A stretch of 64,000 bases of DNA from Streptomyces bikiniensis (lineage in GTDB: Bacteria; Actinomycetota; Actinomycetes; Streptomycetales; Streptomycetaceae): NCBI GenBank assembly GCA_000716465.1, contig JNWL01000007.1, positions 1-64,000 on the forward strand, read 5' to 3'. The first letter of the stretch is position 1, and the number at the start of each line of letters is the position of its first letter. The notes under the pieces are model-generated. The model was not told the origin of the DNA, searched no databases, and was given only the letters and a program-made list of their open reading frames with translations. The translations under genes and the position numbers were made by a program. Positions 24,273 to 35,477 of this stretch are shown here, piece after piece.

Positions 24273-25595
24273 CTACGCCGCCTCCGACTCCCCCACCGGC
24301 AGCACCGCCGACACCTTGAAGCCGCCCGCGTCCGTCGGCCCCGACACGAACGCGCCGCCCAGCCGGGACACCCGCTCCCGCATCCCGACCAGCCCGTTCC
24401 CCCCGCTCGGCAGACCGACACCGGCACCCCCCGCCTCCGAGGGGCACGGACCGTTCTCCACCTGCATCGCCACCTCCGTCCCGCGATGCGCCAGACGCAC
24501 CACGACCTCGGCGCCCGCCGCGTGCTTGTGGACGTTGGTCAGGGCCTCCTGCACCACCCGGTACGCCGTGCGCTCCACCTCCGGCGGATACGCGCGCACC
24601 TCCCCCAGCACCACCAGCTCCACGACCGCCCCCGCGAGCCGCGACTGCTCGCACAGCGCCTCCAGGGCGTCCAGGCGCGGCCCGTCGCCCCCGCCCTCGC
24701 CGGCCGCCGCCTCGGCGGCAGCGGCGGCGGCCCGCCCGACCGCCGCCAGCGGCACCGGCGCCGGGGCGGGAGGCACGGCCCCCTCCCGCAGCACGCCCAG
24801 CATCTCCCGCAACTCGGTCAGCGCCTGCCGACCCATGTCACCGACGAGGGCCGCGTTCTTCACCGCCTTCTGCGGGTCCTTCAGGGCCACCGCCTGGAGC
24901 GCGGCGGCGTGCACCACCATCAGCGACACCCGGTGCGCGACCACGTCGTGCATCTCGCGGGCGATCCGGGTCCGCTCCTCCTGCCGCGCCCACTGGGCCT
25001 GCTGCTCGGCCCGGTCCGCGAGCAGGGACAACTCCTGCTCCAGACTGTCGGCCCGCTCCCGCAGGCTCTCCATGAGCCGGCGACGGGCCCCTATGTAGAG
25101 GCCGAGGAGGAGCGGCGGGGCGTTGAGCCCGAGGGTCAGCAGGAGCGCCATGCCGGGCACGTACCAGCTGCTCGTCTCCAGCTCGGCACGGGCGATGTCC
25201 TGCCGCAGCGAGACCACCGTCACGATGAAGACGGCCGTCGTGGACATCCCGGCCAGAACGGCGGTGACCCGGCGGGGCACGTCGGAGGCGGCGAGCGTGT
25301 AGAGCCCGACGATCCCCATCAGGAAGCCCATCTCGGCGGGCGCGACGGCGATCGACACGAGGACGACGGCGATGGGCCAGCGGCGGCGCACGACGAGGAC
25401 CGAACCGACGAGCAGCCCGAACACCACGCCCAGGGGCACGGGCAGCGCGGCCTTCTCCGCGAAACCGATGCCCTCGATCCCGCACTCCAGCGCGGACACG
25501 ACCGCGAGCCCGACGTCGAGAACGGCGCTCCGCCGTCTCCCCCACCACCGATTCCCGACGCCCGCGGCGTCCCGTTCTGCCCCCGTTGCGGTCAT
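24273..25595 (-). CDS. NarL-type sensor histidine kinase, apparently unpaired
   Basis: 440 aa from ATG 25595. About five TM segments lie at 25-165, followed by a coiled linker. The HisKA_3 dimerisation region is EERTRIAREMHDVVAHRVSL, with the phosphorylated His at about residue 215. The GHKL ATPase has N-box VVQEALTNVHKHA near 355, and GGNGLVGMRERVSRLGG (G-box) near 410. Such kinases normally phosphorylate an adjacent NarL/LuxR-type response regulator, but none is next to it: the gene is flanked by convergent SUKH-3 and a divergent HTH gene. The signal is unknown. Confidence 0.9.
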   Translation of the reverse strand: MTATGAERDAAGVGNRWWGRRRSAVLDVGLAVVSALECGIEGIGFAEKAALPVPLGVVFGLLVGSVLVVRRRWPIAVVLVSIAVAPAEMGFLMGIVGLYTLAASDVPRRVTAVLAGMSTTAVFIVTVVSLRQDIARAELETSSWYVPGMALLLTLGLNAPPLLLGLYIGARRRLMESLRERADSLEQELSLLADRAEQQAQWARQEERTRIAREMHDVVAHRVSLMVVHAAALQAVALKDPQKAVKNAALVGDMGRQALTELREMLGVLREGAVPPAPAPVPLAAVGRAAAAAAEAAAGEGGGDGPRLDALEALCEQSRLAGAVVELVVLGEVRAYPPEVERTAYRVVQEALTNVHKHAAGAEVVVRLAHRGTEVAMQVENGPCPSEAGGAGVGLPSGGNGLVGMRERVSRLGGAFVSGPTDAGGFKVSAVLPVGESEAA

Positions 25596-25724
25596 GCCCA
25601 CCACCCTACGGGCGACCCCGCCCCCGCCACGCCCCCCGTCAACCTTGCGCACACCAGTCCCTCGAACTGTTGAATCGCCAGAGTTTTCGACGTGGACGTC
25701 CGGATTCCGGACGAGGGTGTTCGT

Positions 25725-26615
25725 ATGACATCCGCCACGAGCAAGTACGCGGACTTCGAGAACCTGCGCGAGCAGGCGATCGCACTCCGCCGCGGAGGCC
25801 TCAGCCGCCGCCAGATCCGGGACCGCCTCCACGTCGACAACAACGACATCCTCAACCGCCTCCTCGAAGGCGAACCCCCGCCGGAGTGGACCAGGCGCCC
25901 GAACGCCAAGGACGACCTGCGCGCCCGCGCCCGCGAGCTGCGCCTGGAGGGCTGGACGTACGACCGGATCCAGGTGGAGCTGGGCTGCTCGAAGAGCTCG
26001 ATCTCCCTGTGGGTCCGGGACCTGCCGAAGCCGGACCGGAAGCGGACCCCGGAGGAGGCGTCCGCGATCGCCCGACGGGGCTGGGAGGCGACCCTGCGGC
26101 GGCGCCAGGAGGAGCGGGAGGCCACCAAGCGCACGGCGGCCGAGGAGATCGGAGCCCTGTCGGAGCGAGAACTCTTCCTGTTGGGCGTGGGGCTCTACTG
26201 GGCGGAGGGGACGAAGGACAAGCCGTACGACCGCCGGGAGCGCGTGGTGTTCGTGAACAGCGACCCCGGCATGATCCGGGTCTTCGCCGCCTGGCTCGAC
26301 CTCCTCGGGGTCGAGCCCGAGCGTCGGAGGTACTACGTGATGATCCACGAGACCGCGGACGCGACCGAAGCCGAGCGGTATTGGGCCGACCTCGTCGGCG
26401 TCGATCCCCCGGCCTTCAACAAGACGACCATCAAGCGTCACAATCCCCGGACCAACCGGAAGAACGTGGATGTCGGCTATCACGGCTGTCTCGTGATCCG
26501 GGTCCTGGACAGTGCGGACCTGTACCGTCGCATCGAAGGGTGGTGGAAGGGAATCGTGGCCCAGGCGGAGACACCTCTCCGGTATGGTCTGACGCACCGG
26601 TCCCCCGTGGTGTAA
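25725..26615 (+). CDS. two-HTH protein with LAGLIDADG-like C-terminal domain
   Basis: 296 aa from ATG 25725, with GAGGG seven bases before. Two helix-turn-helix stretches at about 14-48 and 62-100 (LRLEGWTYDRIQVELGCSKS). Residues 148-275 resemble a LAGLIDADG endonuclease half: LLGVGLYWAEGTK (152-164), VVFVNSDPGMIRVFAAWLDLLGV (174-196 region), and a Lys/Asn-rich middle. Whether it cuts DNA is unknown; the canonical acidic residue after the first helix could be Glu161. Its last five codons and stop lie inside the tRNA-Gln gene on the same strand. Confidence 0.7.
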   Translation: MTSATSKYADFENLREQAIALRRGGLSRRQIRDRLHVDNNDILNRLLEGEPPPEWTRRPNAKDDLRARARELRLEGWTYDRIQVELGCSKSSISLWVRDLPKPDRKRTPEEASAIARRGWEATLRRRQEEREATKRTAAEEIGALSERELFLLGVGLYWAEGTKDKPYDRRERVVFVNSDPGMIRVFAAWLDLLGVEPERRRYYVMIHETADATEAERYWADLVGVDPPAFNKTTIKRHNPRTNRKNVDVGYHGCLVIRVLDSADLYRRIEGWWKGIVAQAETPLRYGLTHRSPVV

Positions 26616-26674
26616 CCCGGCAGCACACCAAGTTTTGGTCTTGGCAGGTCAAGGTTCGAATCCTTGCGGGGGAG
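26601..26674 (+). tRNA. tRNA-Gln (anticodon TTG)
   Basis: Cloverleaf drawn by eye: acceptor TCCCCCG (26601-26607) with CGGGGGA (26667-26673); anticodon stem CCAAG/CTTGG (26628-26632, 26640-26644) around TTTTGGT, giving anticodon TTG (26635-26637), codon CAA; T-stem CAAGG/CCTTG around TTCGAAT. CCA is not encoded. The first 15 bases overlap the end of the HTH/LAGLIDADG-like gene. A hairpin terminator follows. Confidence 0.93.
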
Positions 26675-26698
26675 CAACAGCAAACAAGACCTCGGTTC

Positions 26699-26725
26699 GG
26701 GTCCTGACCTCCACGGTCAGGACCC
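26699..26725 (+). terminator. terminator after tRNA-Gln
   Basis: Perfect 11-bp stem GGGTCCTGACC (26699-26709) with GGTCAGGACCC (26715-26725) and a TCCAC loop, 25 bp after the tRNA. No T-run. Confidence 0.75.
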
Positions 26726-26754
26726 GCACTCATGTCCGCCCCACGGCCCCCCGG

Positions 26755-26760
26755 TATCCT
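26755..26760 (+). promoter_or_regulatory. probable glmU -10 element
   Basis: TATCCT about 37 bp before the glmU GTG, after the tRNA terminator. A weak -35 (ATGTCC, near 26732) is 17 bp upstream. Confidence 0.4.
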
Positions 26761-26796
26761 TCGTGCGTCCACCAACCAAAGCCGAAGGGCATTCCC

Positions 26797-28245
26797 GTGA
26801 GCGCCAACCCCCCCGCAGCTGTCGTCGTCCTCGCAGCGGGTGAGGGCACCCGCATGAAGTCGAAGACTCCCAAGGTCCTGCACGAGATCGCCGGGCGTTC
26901 GCTCGTCGGGCACGTCGTGTCCGCCGCGCGGGAGCTGGAGCCCGAGCACCTCGTCGTGGTCGTGGGGCACGCCCGGGAGCAGGTGCGGGGGCACCTGGAG
27001 GAGCACTACGCCGGCACCCGCACCGCCGTCCAGGAGGAGCAGAACGGCACCGGGCACGCGGTCCGCATGGCCCTGGAGGAGCTGGGCGCGGCGCCCGAGG
27101 GGACCGTCGTGGTGGTCTGCGGCGACACCCCGCTGCTCTCCGGCGAGACCCTGCGCGCCCTGGCGGACACCCACGCGGCCGACGGCAACGCCGTCACCGT
27201 GCTGAGTGCCGAGGTCCCGGACTCCACCGGTTACGGGCGGATCGTGCGGGACGCGGCGACGGGCGCGGTGACGGAGATCGTCGAGCACAAGGACGCCTCC
27301 GACGAGCAGCGGGCGATCAGGGAGATCAACTCCGGGGTCTTCGCGTTCGACGGGAAGCTGCTGGCCGAGGCGCTGGGTCAGGTGCGGACGGACAACAGCC
27401 AGGGTGAGGAGTACCTCACCGACGTGCTGTCGATCCTGCGCGAGGCGGGTCACCGGGTGGGCGCCTCCGTGGCGGCCGATCACCGCGAGATCCTGGGGAT
27501 CAACAACCGGGTGCAGCTGGCGGAGGCCCGGGGGCTGTTGAACCAGCGGCTCCTGGAGCGCGCGATGCTGGCCGGTGTGACGGTCGTGGACCCGGCGTCG
27601 GTGTTCGTGGACGTGACGGTGACCTTCGAGCCGGACGCGGTGGTCCTGCCGGGTACGCAGCTGCTCGGTGCCACGCACGTGGGCGAGGACGCCGTGGTCG
27701 GTCCGAACACGCGGCTGAAGGACACCACCGTGGGCGCGGGCGCCCGGGTGGACAACACGGTGGCGGATTCGGCCACCGTGGGCGCGGGTGCCTCCGTGGG
27801 GCCGTACGCGTACCTGCGTCCGGGCACGAACCTCGGCGCGAAGGCGAAGGCGGGCACGTACGTCGAGATGAAGAACGCGACGATCGGCGAGGGCACGAAG
27901 GTGCCGCACCTGTCGTACGTGGGCGACGCGACGATCGGCGAGTACACGAACATCGGCGCGGCGAGCGTCTTCGTGAACTACGACGGCGAGGCGAAGCACC
28001 ACACCACGATCGGGTCCCACTGCAAGACCGGTTCGGACAACATGTTTGTGGCTCCTGTCACGATCGGGGACGGTGCCTACACGGCGGCCGGGTCCGTGAT
28101 CACGAAGGACGTGCCGGCGGGTGCCCTGGCCGTGGCCCGTGGCCAGCAGCGGAATATCGAGGGTTGGGTCGCCCGGAAGCGGCCCGGCAGCGCTGCCGCG
28201 CAGGCCGCTCAGGCCGGCTCGGAGGGGTCCGCGGTCGAAAGCTGA
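26797..28245 (+). CDS. glmU: bifunctional UDP-GlcNAc pyrophosphorylase / GlcN-1-P acetyltransferase
   Basis: 482 aa from GTG 26797 with GAAGGG upstream. The N-terminal uridyltransferase has LAAGEGTRMKSKTPK (about 12-26). The C-terminal half is a left-handed beta-helix of hexapeptide repeats (about 255-450) for acetyl transfer, with YVEMKNA and VPHLSYVGDATIG as family landmarks. It makes UDP-GlcNAc for peptidoglycan and teichoic precursors. It opens the glmU-prs gene pair, with 119 bp to prs. Length fits the family. A Gly/Ala-rich tail of about 30 residues follows. Confidence 0.97.
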   Translation: MSANPPAAVVVLAAGEGTRMKSKTPKVLHEIAGRSLVGHVVSAARELEPEHLVVVVGHAREQVRGHLEEHYAGTRTAVQEEQNGTGHAVRMALEELGAAPEGTVVVVCGDTPLLSGETLRALADTHAADGNAVTVLSAEVPDSTGYGRIVRDAATGAVTEIVEHKDASDEQRAIREINSGVFAFDGKLLAEALGQVRTDNSQGEEYLTDVLSILREAGHRVGASVAADHREILGINNRVQLAEARGLLNQRLLERAMLAGVTVVDPASVFVDVTVTFEPDAVVLPGTQLLGATHVGEDAVVGPNTRLKDTTVGAGARVDNTVADSATVGAGASVGPYAYLRPGTNLGAKAKAGTYVEMKNATIGEGTKVPHLSYVGDATIGEYTNIGAASVFVNYDGEAKHHTTIGSHCKTGSDNMFVAPVTIGDGAYTAAGSVITKDVPAGALAVARGQQRNIEGWVARKRPGSAAAQAAQAGSEGSAVES

Positions 28246-28364
28246 CCGGAAACAGGTGCGTCGAACTCGGCGTACCGTGATACGTGCACACAAATTCGGC
28301 TGGTTCGCTCACGCGCACGGGAGCGCGGATCGCGGCCAGGGAACACGTCTGAGGAGACAGTGCT

Positions 28365-29339
28365 GTGACCGGGATCAAGACGACCGGCGAGAAGAAGCTG
28401 ATGCTCTTCTCCGGCCGCGCCCACCCCGAGCTGGCCGAGGAGGTCGCGCACCAGCTGGGTGTCGGCCTCGTTCCCACCAAGGCGTTCGACTTCGCCAACG
28501 GTGAGATCTACGTCCGCTTCCAGGAGTCGGCCCGTGGTGCGGACTGCTTCCTGATCCAGAGCCACACGGCTCCGATCAACAAGTGGATCATGGAGCAGCT
28601 GATCATGATCGATGCGCTGAAGCGGGCCTCGGCCCGGAGCATCACCGTGATCATCCCGTCGTACGGCTATGCCCGTCAGGACAAGAAGCACCGGGGTCGC
28701 GAGCCGATCTCGGCGCGTCTGGTGGCGGATCTGCTGAAGACGGCGGGTGCGCACCGGATTCTGACCGTGGACCTGCACACGGACCAGATCCAGGGCTTCT
28801 TCGACGGTCCGGTGGACCACCTGTCGGCGCTGCCGGTGCTCGCGGACTACGTGGGTGCGAAGGTGGACCGTTCGAAGCTGACGATCGTCTCTCCGGACGC
28901 GGGTCGTGTGCGGGTCGCCGACCGCTGGTGCGACCGGCTGGACGCGCCGCTGGCGATCGTGCACAAGCGGCGTGACAAGGACGTCGCGAACCAGGTGACG
29001 GTGCACGAGGTCGTCGGTGACGTGAAGGGCCGTGTGTGTGTCCTGGTGGACGACATGGTCGACACCGGTGGCACGATCTGCGCCGCTGCCGACGCGCTGT
29101 TCGCGCACGGTGCGGAGGACGTGATCGTGACGGCGACGCACGGCATCCTGTCGGGTCCGGCGGCCGATCGTCTGAAGAACTCGAAGGTGAGCGAGTTCGT
29201 GTTCACGGACACGCTGCCGGTGCCGGGTGCCCTGGAGCTGGACAAGATCACGGTTCTTTCGATCGCGCCGACGATCGCGCGTGCGGTGCGCGAGGTGTTC
29301 GAGGACGGTTCGGTGACGAGCCTCTTCGAGGAGCACTGA
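28365..29339 (+). CDS. prs: ribose-phosphate pyrophosphokinase
   Basis: 324 aa, GTG start. Makes PRPP from ribose-5-phosphate and ATP for nucleotide, histidine and tryptophan synthesis. The PRPP-binding motif VLVDDMVDTGGT is at about 224-235, and the N-terminal hexamer region has FANGEIYVRFQES. The catalytic loop KHRGREPISARLVADLL (about 107-123) is intact. In Streptomyces it follows glmU as here. A hairpin terminator follows the stop. Confidence 0.97.
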   Translation: MTGIKTTGEKKLMLFSGRAHPELAEEVAHQLGVGLVPTKAFDFANGEIYVRFQESARGADCFLIQSHTAPINKWIMEQLIMIDALKRASARSITVIIPSYGYARQDKKHRGREPISARLVADLLKTAGAHRILTVDLHTDQIQGFFDGPVDHLSALPVLADYVGAKVDRSKLTIVSPDAGRVRVADRWCDRLDAPLAIVHKRRDKDVANQVTVHEVVGDVKGRVCVLVDDMVDTGGTICAAADALFAHGAEDVIVTATHGILSGPAADRLKNSKVSEFVFTDTLPVPGALELDKITVLSIAPTIARAVREVFEDGSVTSLFEEH

Positions 29340-29360
29340 GCTCCGGAGAAGTGACAGGGA

Positions 29361-29392
29361 GGGCCGTTTCCCCGGTGGGGAGGCGGTCCTTT
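29361..29392 (+). terminator. terminator after prs
   Basis: Stem of about 12-13 bp, including G-U pairs (29361-29373 with 29377-29389), loop GGT, followed by TTT. Confidence 0.7.
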
Positions 29393-29423
29393 CCCGTGCT
29401 CCCGCCGGTCCGTGCTGATCCAT

Positions 29424-29452
29424 TTGGGCGGTTCGGTGGCGGCGGGTAGACT
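29424..29452 (+). promoter_or_regulatory. probable rplY promoter
   Basis: TTGGGC (29424-29429), 17-bp spacer, TAGACT (29447-29452). Gives a start near 29459 and a leader of about 130 nt before the rplY ATG. Confidence 0.55.
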
Positions 29453-29589
29453 GCCGGGGTTGCTCGGCGAGGGAGGCCGTACCCGTGGAGGGTTCCGGCG
29501 GTCCGTTATCGACGCGCTCTTCGTAGCAGGCCATCGCCAGTCGTGGCCGGGTGACCTCGTTTTCCGTCACCTTCTACGAGGAGTGCCAC

Positions 29590-30204
29590 ATGTCCGAGGT
29601 CAAGATCGCCGCCTCCGTCCGTTCGGAGTTCGGCAAGGGCGCCGCCCGCAAGATCCGTCGTGACAACAACGTCCCCGTCGTCCTGTACGGCCACGGCACG
29701 GACCCGGTCCACCTGACCCTGCCGGGTCACGAGCTGCTGCTCGCCCTGCGTACGCCGAACGTCCTGCTCGCGCTGGACATCGACGGCAAGGGCCAAGAGC
29801 TGGCGATCCCGAAGGCCGTGCAGCGCGACCCGCTGAAGGGCTTCCTGGAGCACGTCGACCTGCTTCTGGTGAAGCGCGGCGAGAAGGTCACCGTCGAGGT
29901 TCCGGTCCAGGCCGAGGGTGAGCTGGCCGCCGGTGGCAACCTCCTGGAGCACGTGCTGAACACGCTCTCGGTCGAGGCCGAGGCCACCCACCTGCCCGAG
30001 TCCTTCTCGGTCTCCGTCGAGGGCCTGGAGGCCGGTGCCTCCGTGCTCGCCAAGGACATCGAGCTCCCGAAGGGCACCACCCTGGTGACCGACGCCGACG
30101 CCGTCGTCCTGCAGGTCCTGGCCGCCCAGGCCGAGGAGCCGGCCGCCGAGGGCGAGACCGCCGAGGCCGCCGAGGGCGAGACCGCCGAGGGCGCCGAGGC
30201 CTGA
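29590..30204 (+). CDS. rplY: 50S ribosomal protein L25/Ctc
   Basis: 204 aa from ATG 29590, with GAGGAG six bases upstream. Binds 5S rRNA in the large subunit. The N-terminal L25 domain (residues 5-95: GKGAARKIRRDNNVPVVLYG) is followed by the CTC/TL5 beta-domain (about 96-180). The last 25 residues are an acidic Glu/Ala repeat tail (EGETAEAAEGETAEGAEA), usual for actinomycete L25. Transcribed from its own promoter and terminated strongly before pth. Confidence 0.96.
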   Translation: MSEVKIAASVRSEFGKGAARKIRRDNNVPVVLYGHGTDPVHLTLPGHELLLALRTPNVLLALDIDGKGQELAIPKAVQRDPLKGFLEHVDLLLVKRGEKVTVEVPVQAEGELAAGGNLLEHVLNTLSVEAEATHLPESFSVSVEGLEAGASVLAKDIELPKGTTLVTDADAVVLQVLAAQAEEPAAEGETAEAAEGETAEGAEA

Positions 30205-30226
30205 GCCGTGGGCTCTGCCTGATGTG

Positions 30227-30268
30227 ACGGGGTGACGGGCCGCACGGCCCGTCACCCCGTTTCCCTTG
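30227..30268 (+). terminator. strong intrinsic terminator after rplY
   Basis: 14-16 bp perfect stem (30227-30242 with 30245-30260), followed by TTTCCCTT. It closes the glmU-prs-rplY stretch; pth starts 84 bp beyond the stem. Confidence 0.88.
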
Positions 30269-30343
30269 TACGGGTACGGATGTACGGGTTACGGGACACC
30301 GCTCACGGGACACCGCTTGCGGACACGAGGAGATCTGACGCAC

Positions 30344-30943
30344 ATGACGACGGACGACGCCGACGCGCCCTGGCTGATCGTCGGCCTCGGCAATCCGGGG
30401 CCGGAGTACGCGGCGAACCGGCACAACATCGGTTTCATGGTGGTGGACCTGCTGGCGGAGCGGATGCGCGGCTCGTTCAGGCGGGCGCAGAAGGCGCAGG
30501 CGCAGGTCGTGGAGGGCCGGATGGGTCCGCCGGGGCCGGCGAGTCGGCGGGTGGTGCTGGCGAAGCCGATGTCGTACATGAACCTGTCGGGCGGTCCGGT
30601 GACGGCGCTGCGCGACTTCTACAAGGTGCCGACGGCGCACGTGGTGGCGGTCCACGACGAGCTGGACATCGACTACGGGGTGCTGCGGCTGAAGCTGGGC
30701 GGCGGGGACAACGGGCACAACGGTCTGAAGTCGATGACGAAGGCGATGGGGGCGGACTACCACCGGGTGCGGTGCGGGATCGGGCGGCCGCCGGGCCGGA
30801 TGCAGGTGGCGGACTTCGTCCTGAAGGACTTCTCGTCGGCGGAGCGCAAGGACCTGGACTGGTTCGTGGACCGGGCGGCGGACGCGGTGGAGTGTCTGGT
30901 GGCGGAGGGGTTGGAGCGGGCGCAGTCCGCGTACAACTCCTGA
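30344..30943 (+). CDS. pth: peptidyl-tRNA hydrolase
   Basis: 199 aa from ATG 30344, with GAGGAG about ten bases upstream. Hydrolyses the ester bond of peptidyl-tRNA released prematurely, recycling tRNA. Landmarks: [11 protein letters not shown] (13-23), [11 protein letters not shown] with catalytic His (about 27), [21 protein letters not shown], and [11 protein letters not shown]. All catalytic positions are present and length fits. Follows rplY behind a terminator. Confidence 0.97.
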   Translation: MTTDDADAPWLIVGLGNPGPEYAANRHNIGFMVVDLLAERMRGSFRRAQKAQAQVVEGRMGPPGPASRRVVLAKPMSYMNLSGGPVTALRDFYKVPTAHVVAVHDELDIDYGVLRLKLGGGDNGHNGLKSMTKAMGADYHRVRCGIGRPPGRMQVADFVLKDFSSAERKDLDWFVDRAADAVECLVAEGLERAQSAYNS

Positions 30944-30982
30944 GTCTGGTCATACGGGCGTACGACTGTACGATCGCGGGTC

Positions 30983-31426
30983 ATGACGCACGTCCGTAAC
31001 GCCGCCCTGGCCCTGGTCGCCCTGCTCCTCGTCGTCGCGGGCGTGTGGGCCTCGTGGGCCTCGGCCCAGCACGTGCTGCTGGGCAAGGGGCGTGAGCACG
31101 GGACGCTGACGGTGACGGCCTGCGGCGAGGAGTCGTGCAGCGGGCGGTACGTGCCGGGGGAGCCGGGTGGGGAGCGCCGGACGCTGTCGATAGGGCGGTC
31201 GGTGGCGGCGGGGCCGGGGATGACGATCCCGGTGGTGGTGAAGCCGGGTACGGACGAGGGCGTGCGGGCGGGCTGGGGCGGCGGGTTGCACGCCTGGCTG
31301 CCGTTGGGCGGGGCGCTGCTGCTCGCGGCGCCGCTGGTGGGCGGTGGGCTGCGGTTGCCGCGGACGGCGTGGTCGCTGGCGGGGCTGGGCGCGGGGTTGC
31401 TGGTGGCGACGTTCTTCGCGCTCTGA
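30983..31426 (+). CDS. small integral membrane protein
   Basis: 147 aa. Three predicted TM segments: about 8-28, 104-122 and 127-146, with a Gly-rich extracytoplasmic loop (35-95) containing two cysteines (TACGEESC). No domain is recognised. ATG lies 8 bp after a TACGAT (30969-30974) that could be a -10, so it may be leaderless. Its function is unknown. A strong terminator follows between it and ppc. Confidence 0.65.
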   Translation: MTHVRNAALALVALLLVVAGVWASWASAQHVLLGKGREHGTLTVTACGEESCSGRYVPGEPGGERRTLSIGRSVAAGPGMTIPVVVKPGTDEGVRAGWGGGLHAWLPLGGALLLAAPLVGGGLRLPRTAWSLAGLGAGLLVATFFAL

Positions 31427-31444
31427 GCCGTACGTACGTGTGAG

Positions 31445-31480
31445 GGAGCCCCTTCCGGGGTCCGTGCCGGAAGGGGCTCC
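31445..31480. terminator. bidirectional terminator before ppc 3' end
   Basis: Perfect 14-bp stem (GGAGCCCCTTCCGG 31445-31458 with 31467-31480) and 8-nt loop, between convergent genes. Confidence 0.85.
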
Positions 31481-31502
31481 TCGGTGTCCGTGCGGGCGGG
31501 GG

Positions 31503-34232
<2,730 letters not shown>

Positions 34233-34387
34233 AGGTGCGGCTCCTTGCAGTGTTTGAGCACGTCTGGAGGTGTTCTGGAGGCTTGCGGACCGCGCTGTCC
34301 GACGCACCAAGGATAGGTGGCCGTCCCTCCGGTGGCGGCCGGGGCCCTCTTGTGCCCTCTTGCCGCGCGCCACGACGCTGCCATACT

Positions 34388-34414
34388 TACGACACCGTAG
34401 GTTACGGAGCCGTA
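34388..34414. promoter_or_regulatory. tandem dyad upstream of desaturase
   Basis: Two 12-bp dyads 15 bp apart: TACGACACCGTA (34388-34399, outer TACG/CGTA) and TACGGAGCCGTA (34403-34414, TACGG-2-CCGTA), within the repeated unit TTACGNNNCCGTAG. Placed 70-100 bp before the desaturase gene and suited to the TetR encoded in the same operon. Function inferred from position. Confidence 0.6.
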
Positions 34415-34484
34415 GCCACGGGATCGTTCACGTGCGCGTTTCCGCGCGCGTCACCCCTTCTGCCCCTCATCCCCAGGGAGACCC

Positions 34485-35477
34485 ATGACCATGAGCCCCG
34501 AGATGACCTCTGCGCCCGAGGCGCCGGACAATCCGGACGGCCCCGAAGCGCTGCCCTTCGCCACGCTGGGCGGTGACAGGAAGGGGTCGGTCGAGCAGAT
34601 CGCCCTGACGCTGTTCATCGTGGTGCCGTTCCTGGCGCTGCTCGCGGCGGTGCCGCTGACGTGGGGCTGGGGGGTGAGCTGGCTGGACCTCGGTCTGATG
34701 GTGGCGATGTACTTCATCGGCTGCCACGGGATCACGATCGGTTTCCACCGGTACTTCACGCACGGGTCGTTCAAGGCGAAGCGGCCGCTGCGGATCGCGC
34801 TGGCGGTCATGGGGTCGCTGGCGGTGGAGGGGCCGCTGGTGCGCTGGGTGGCGGACCACCGCAAGCACCACAAGTTCTCGGACGCGGAGGGCGACCCGCA
34901 TTCGCCGTGGCGGTTCGGGGAGACGGTTCCGGCGCTGATGAAGGGCCTGTGGTGGGCGCACATCGGCTGGATGTTCGACGAGGAGCGGACGCCGCAGCAC
35001 AAGTACGCGCCCGATCTGATCAAGGATCCGGCGCTGCGGGCGATCTCGCGCCAGTTCGTGCTGTGGACGGTGGTGTCGCTGGCGATCCCGCCGCTGGTGG
35101 GCGGTCTGGTGACGTGGTCGTGGTGGGGCGCGTTCACGGCGTTCTTCTGGGGCTCGCTGGTGCGGGTGGCGCTGCTGCACCACGTGACGTGGTCGATCAA
35201 CTCGATCTGCCACGCGGTGGGCAAGCGTCCGTTCAAGTCGCGCGACCGGTCGGGGAACGTGTGGTGGCTGGCGGTCCTGTCGTGCGGGGAGTCGTGGCAC
35301 AACCTGCACCACGCGGACCCGACGTCGGCGCGGCACGGGGTGCTGCGCGGGCAGGTCGACTCCAGTGCGCGGCTGATCCGCTGGTTCGAGAAGGCGGGCT
35401 GGGCGTACGACGTGCGCTGGCCGGCGAAGTCGCGCATCGAAGCCCGCCGCCGGGCCGCGCCGGCAGACGCGGCATGA
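34485..35477 (+). CDS. acyl-CoA / fatty acid desaturase (delta-9 type)
   Basis: 330 aa. The three histidine boxes of membrane di-iron desaturases are present: HRYFTH (88-93), HRKHHKFSD (125-133) and HNLHHA (about 272-277). Four hydrophobic segments surround them, one at about 37-60. The enzyme introduces a double bond into acyl-CoA or lipid acyl chains, adjusting membrane fluidity. An extra Pro/acidic N-terminus of 30 residues precedes the first TM. Four-base overlap (ATGA) with the downstream TetR indicates an operon with its regulator. Confidence 0.95.
   Translation: MTMSPEMTSAPEAPDNPDGPEALPFATLGGDRKGSVEQIALTLFIVVPFLALLAAVPLTWGWGVSWLDLGLMVAMYFIGCHGITIGFHRYFTHGSFKAKRPLRIALAVMGSLAVEGPLVRWVADHRKHHKFSDAEGDPHSPWRFGETVPALMKGLWWAHIGWMFDEERTPQHKYAPDLIKDPALRAISRQFVLWTVVSLAIPPLVGGLVTWSWWGAFTAFFWGSLVRVALLHHVTWSINSICHAVGKRPFKSRDRSGNVWWLAVLSCGESWHNLHHADPTSARHGVLRGQVDSSARLIRWFEKAGWAYDVRWPAKSRIEARRRAAPADAA

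Noticed and set aside
26601..26674. Integration site of a prophage or ICE at tRNA-Gln
   Set aside because: No integrase, no second copy of the tRNA end, and housekeeping genes follow directly.
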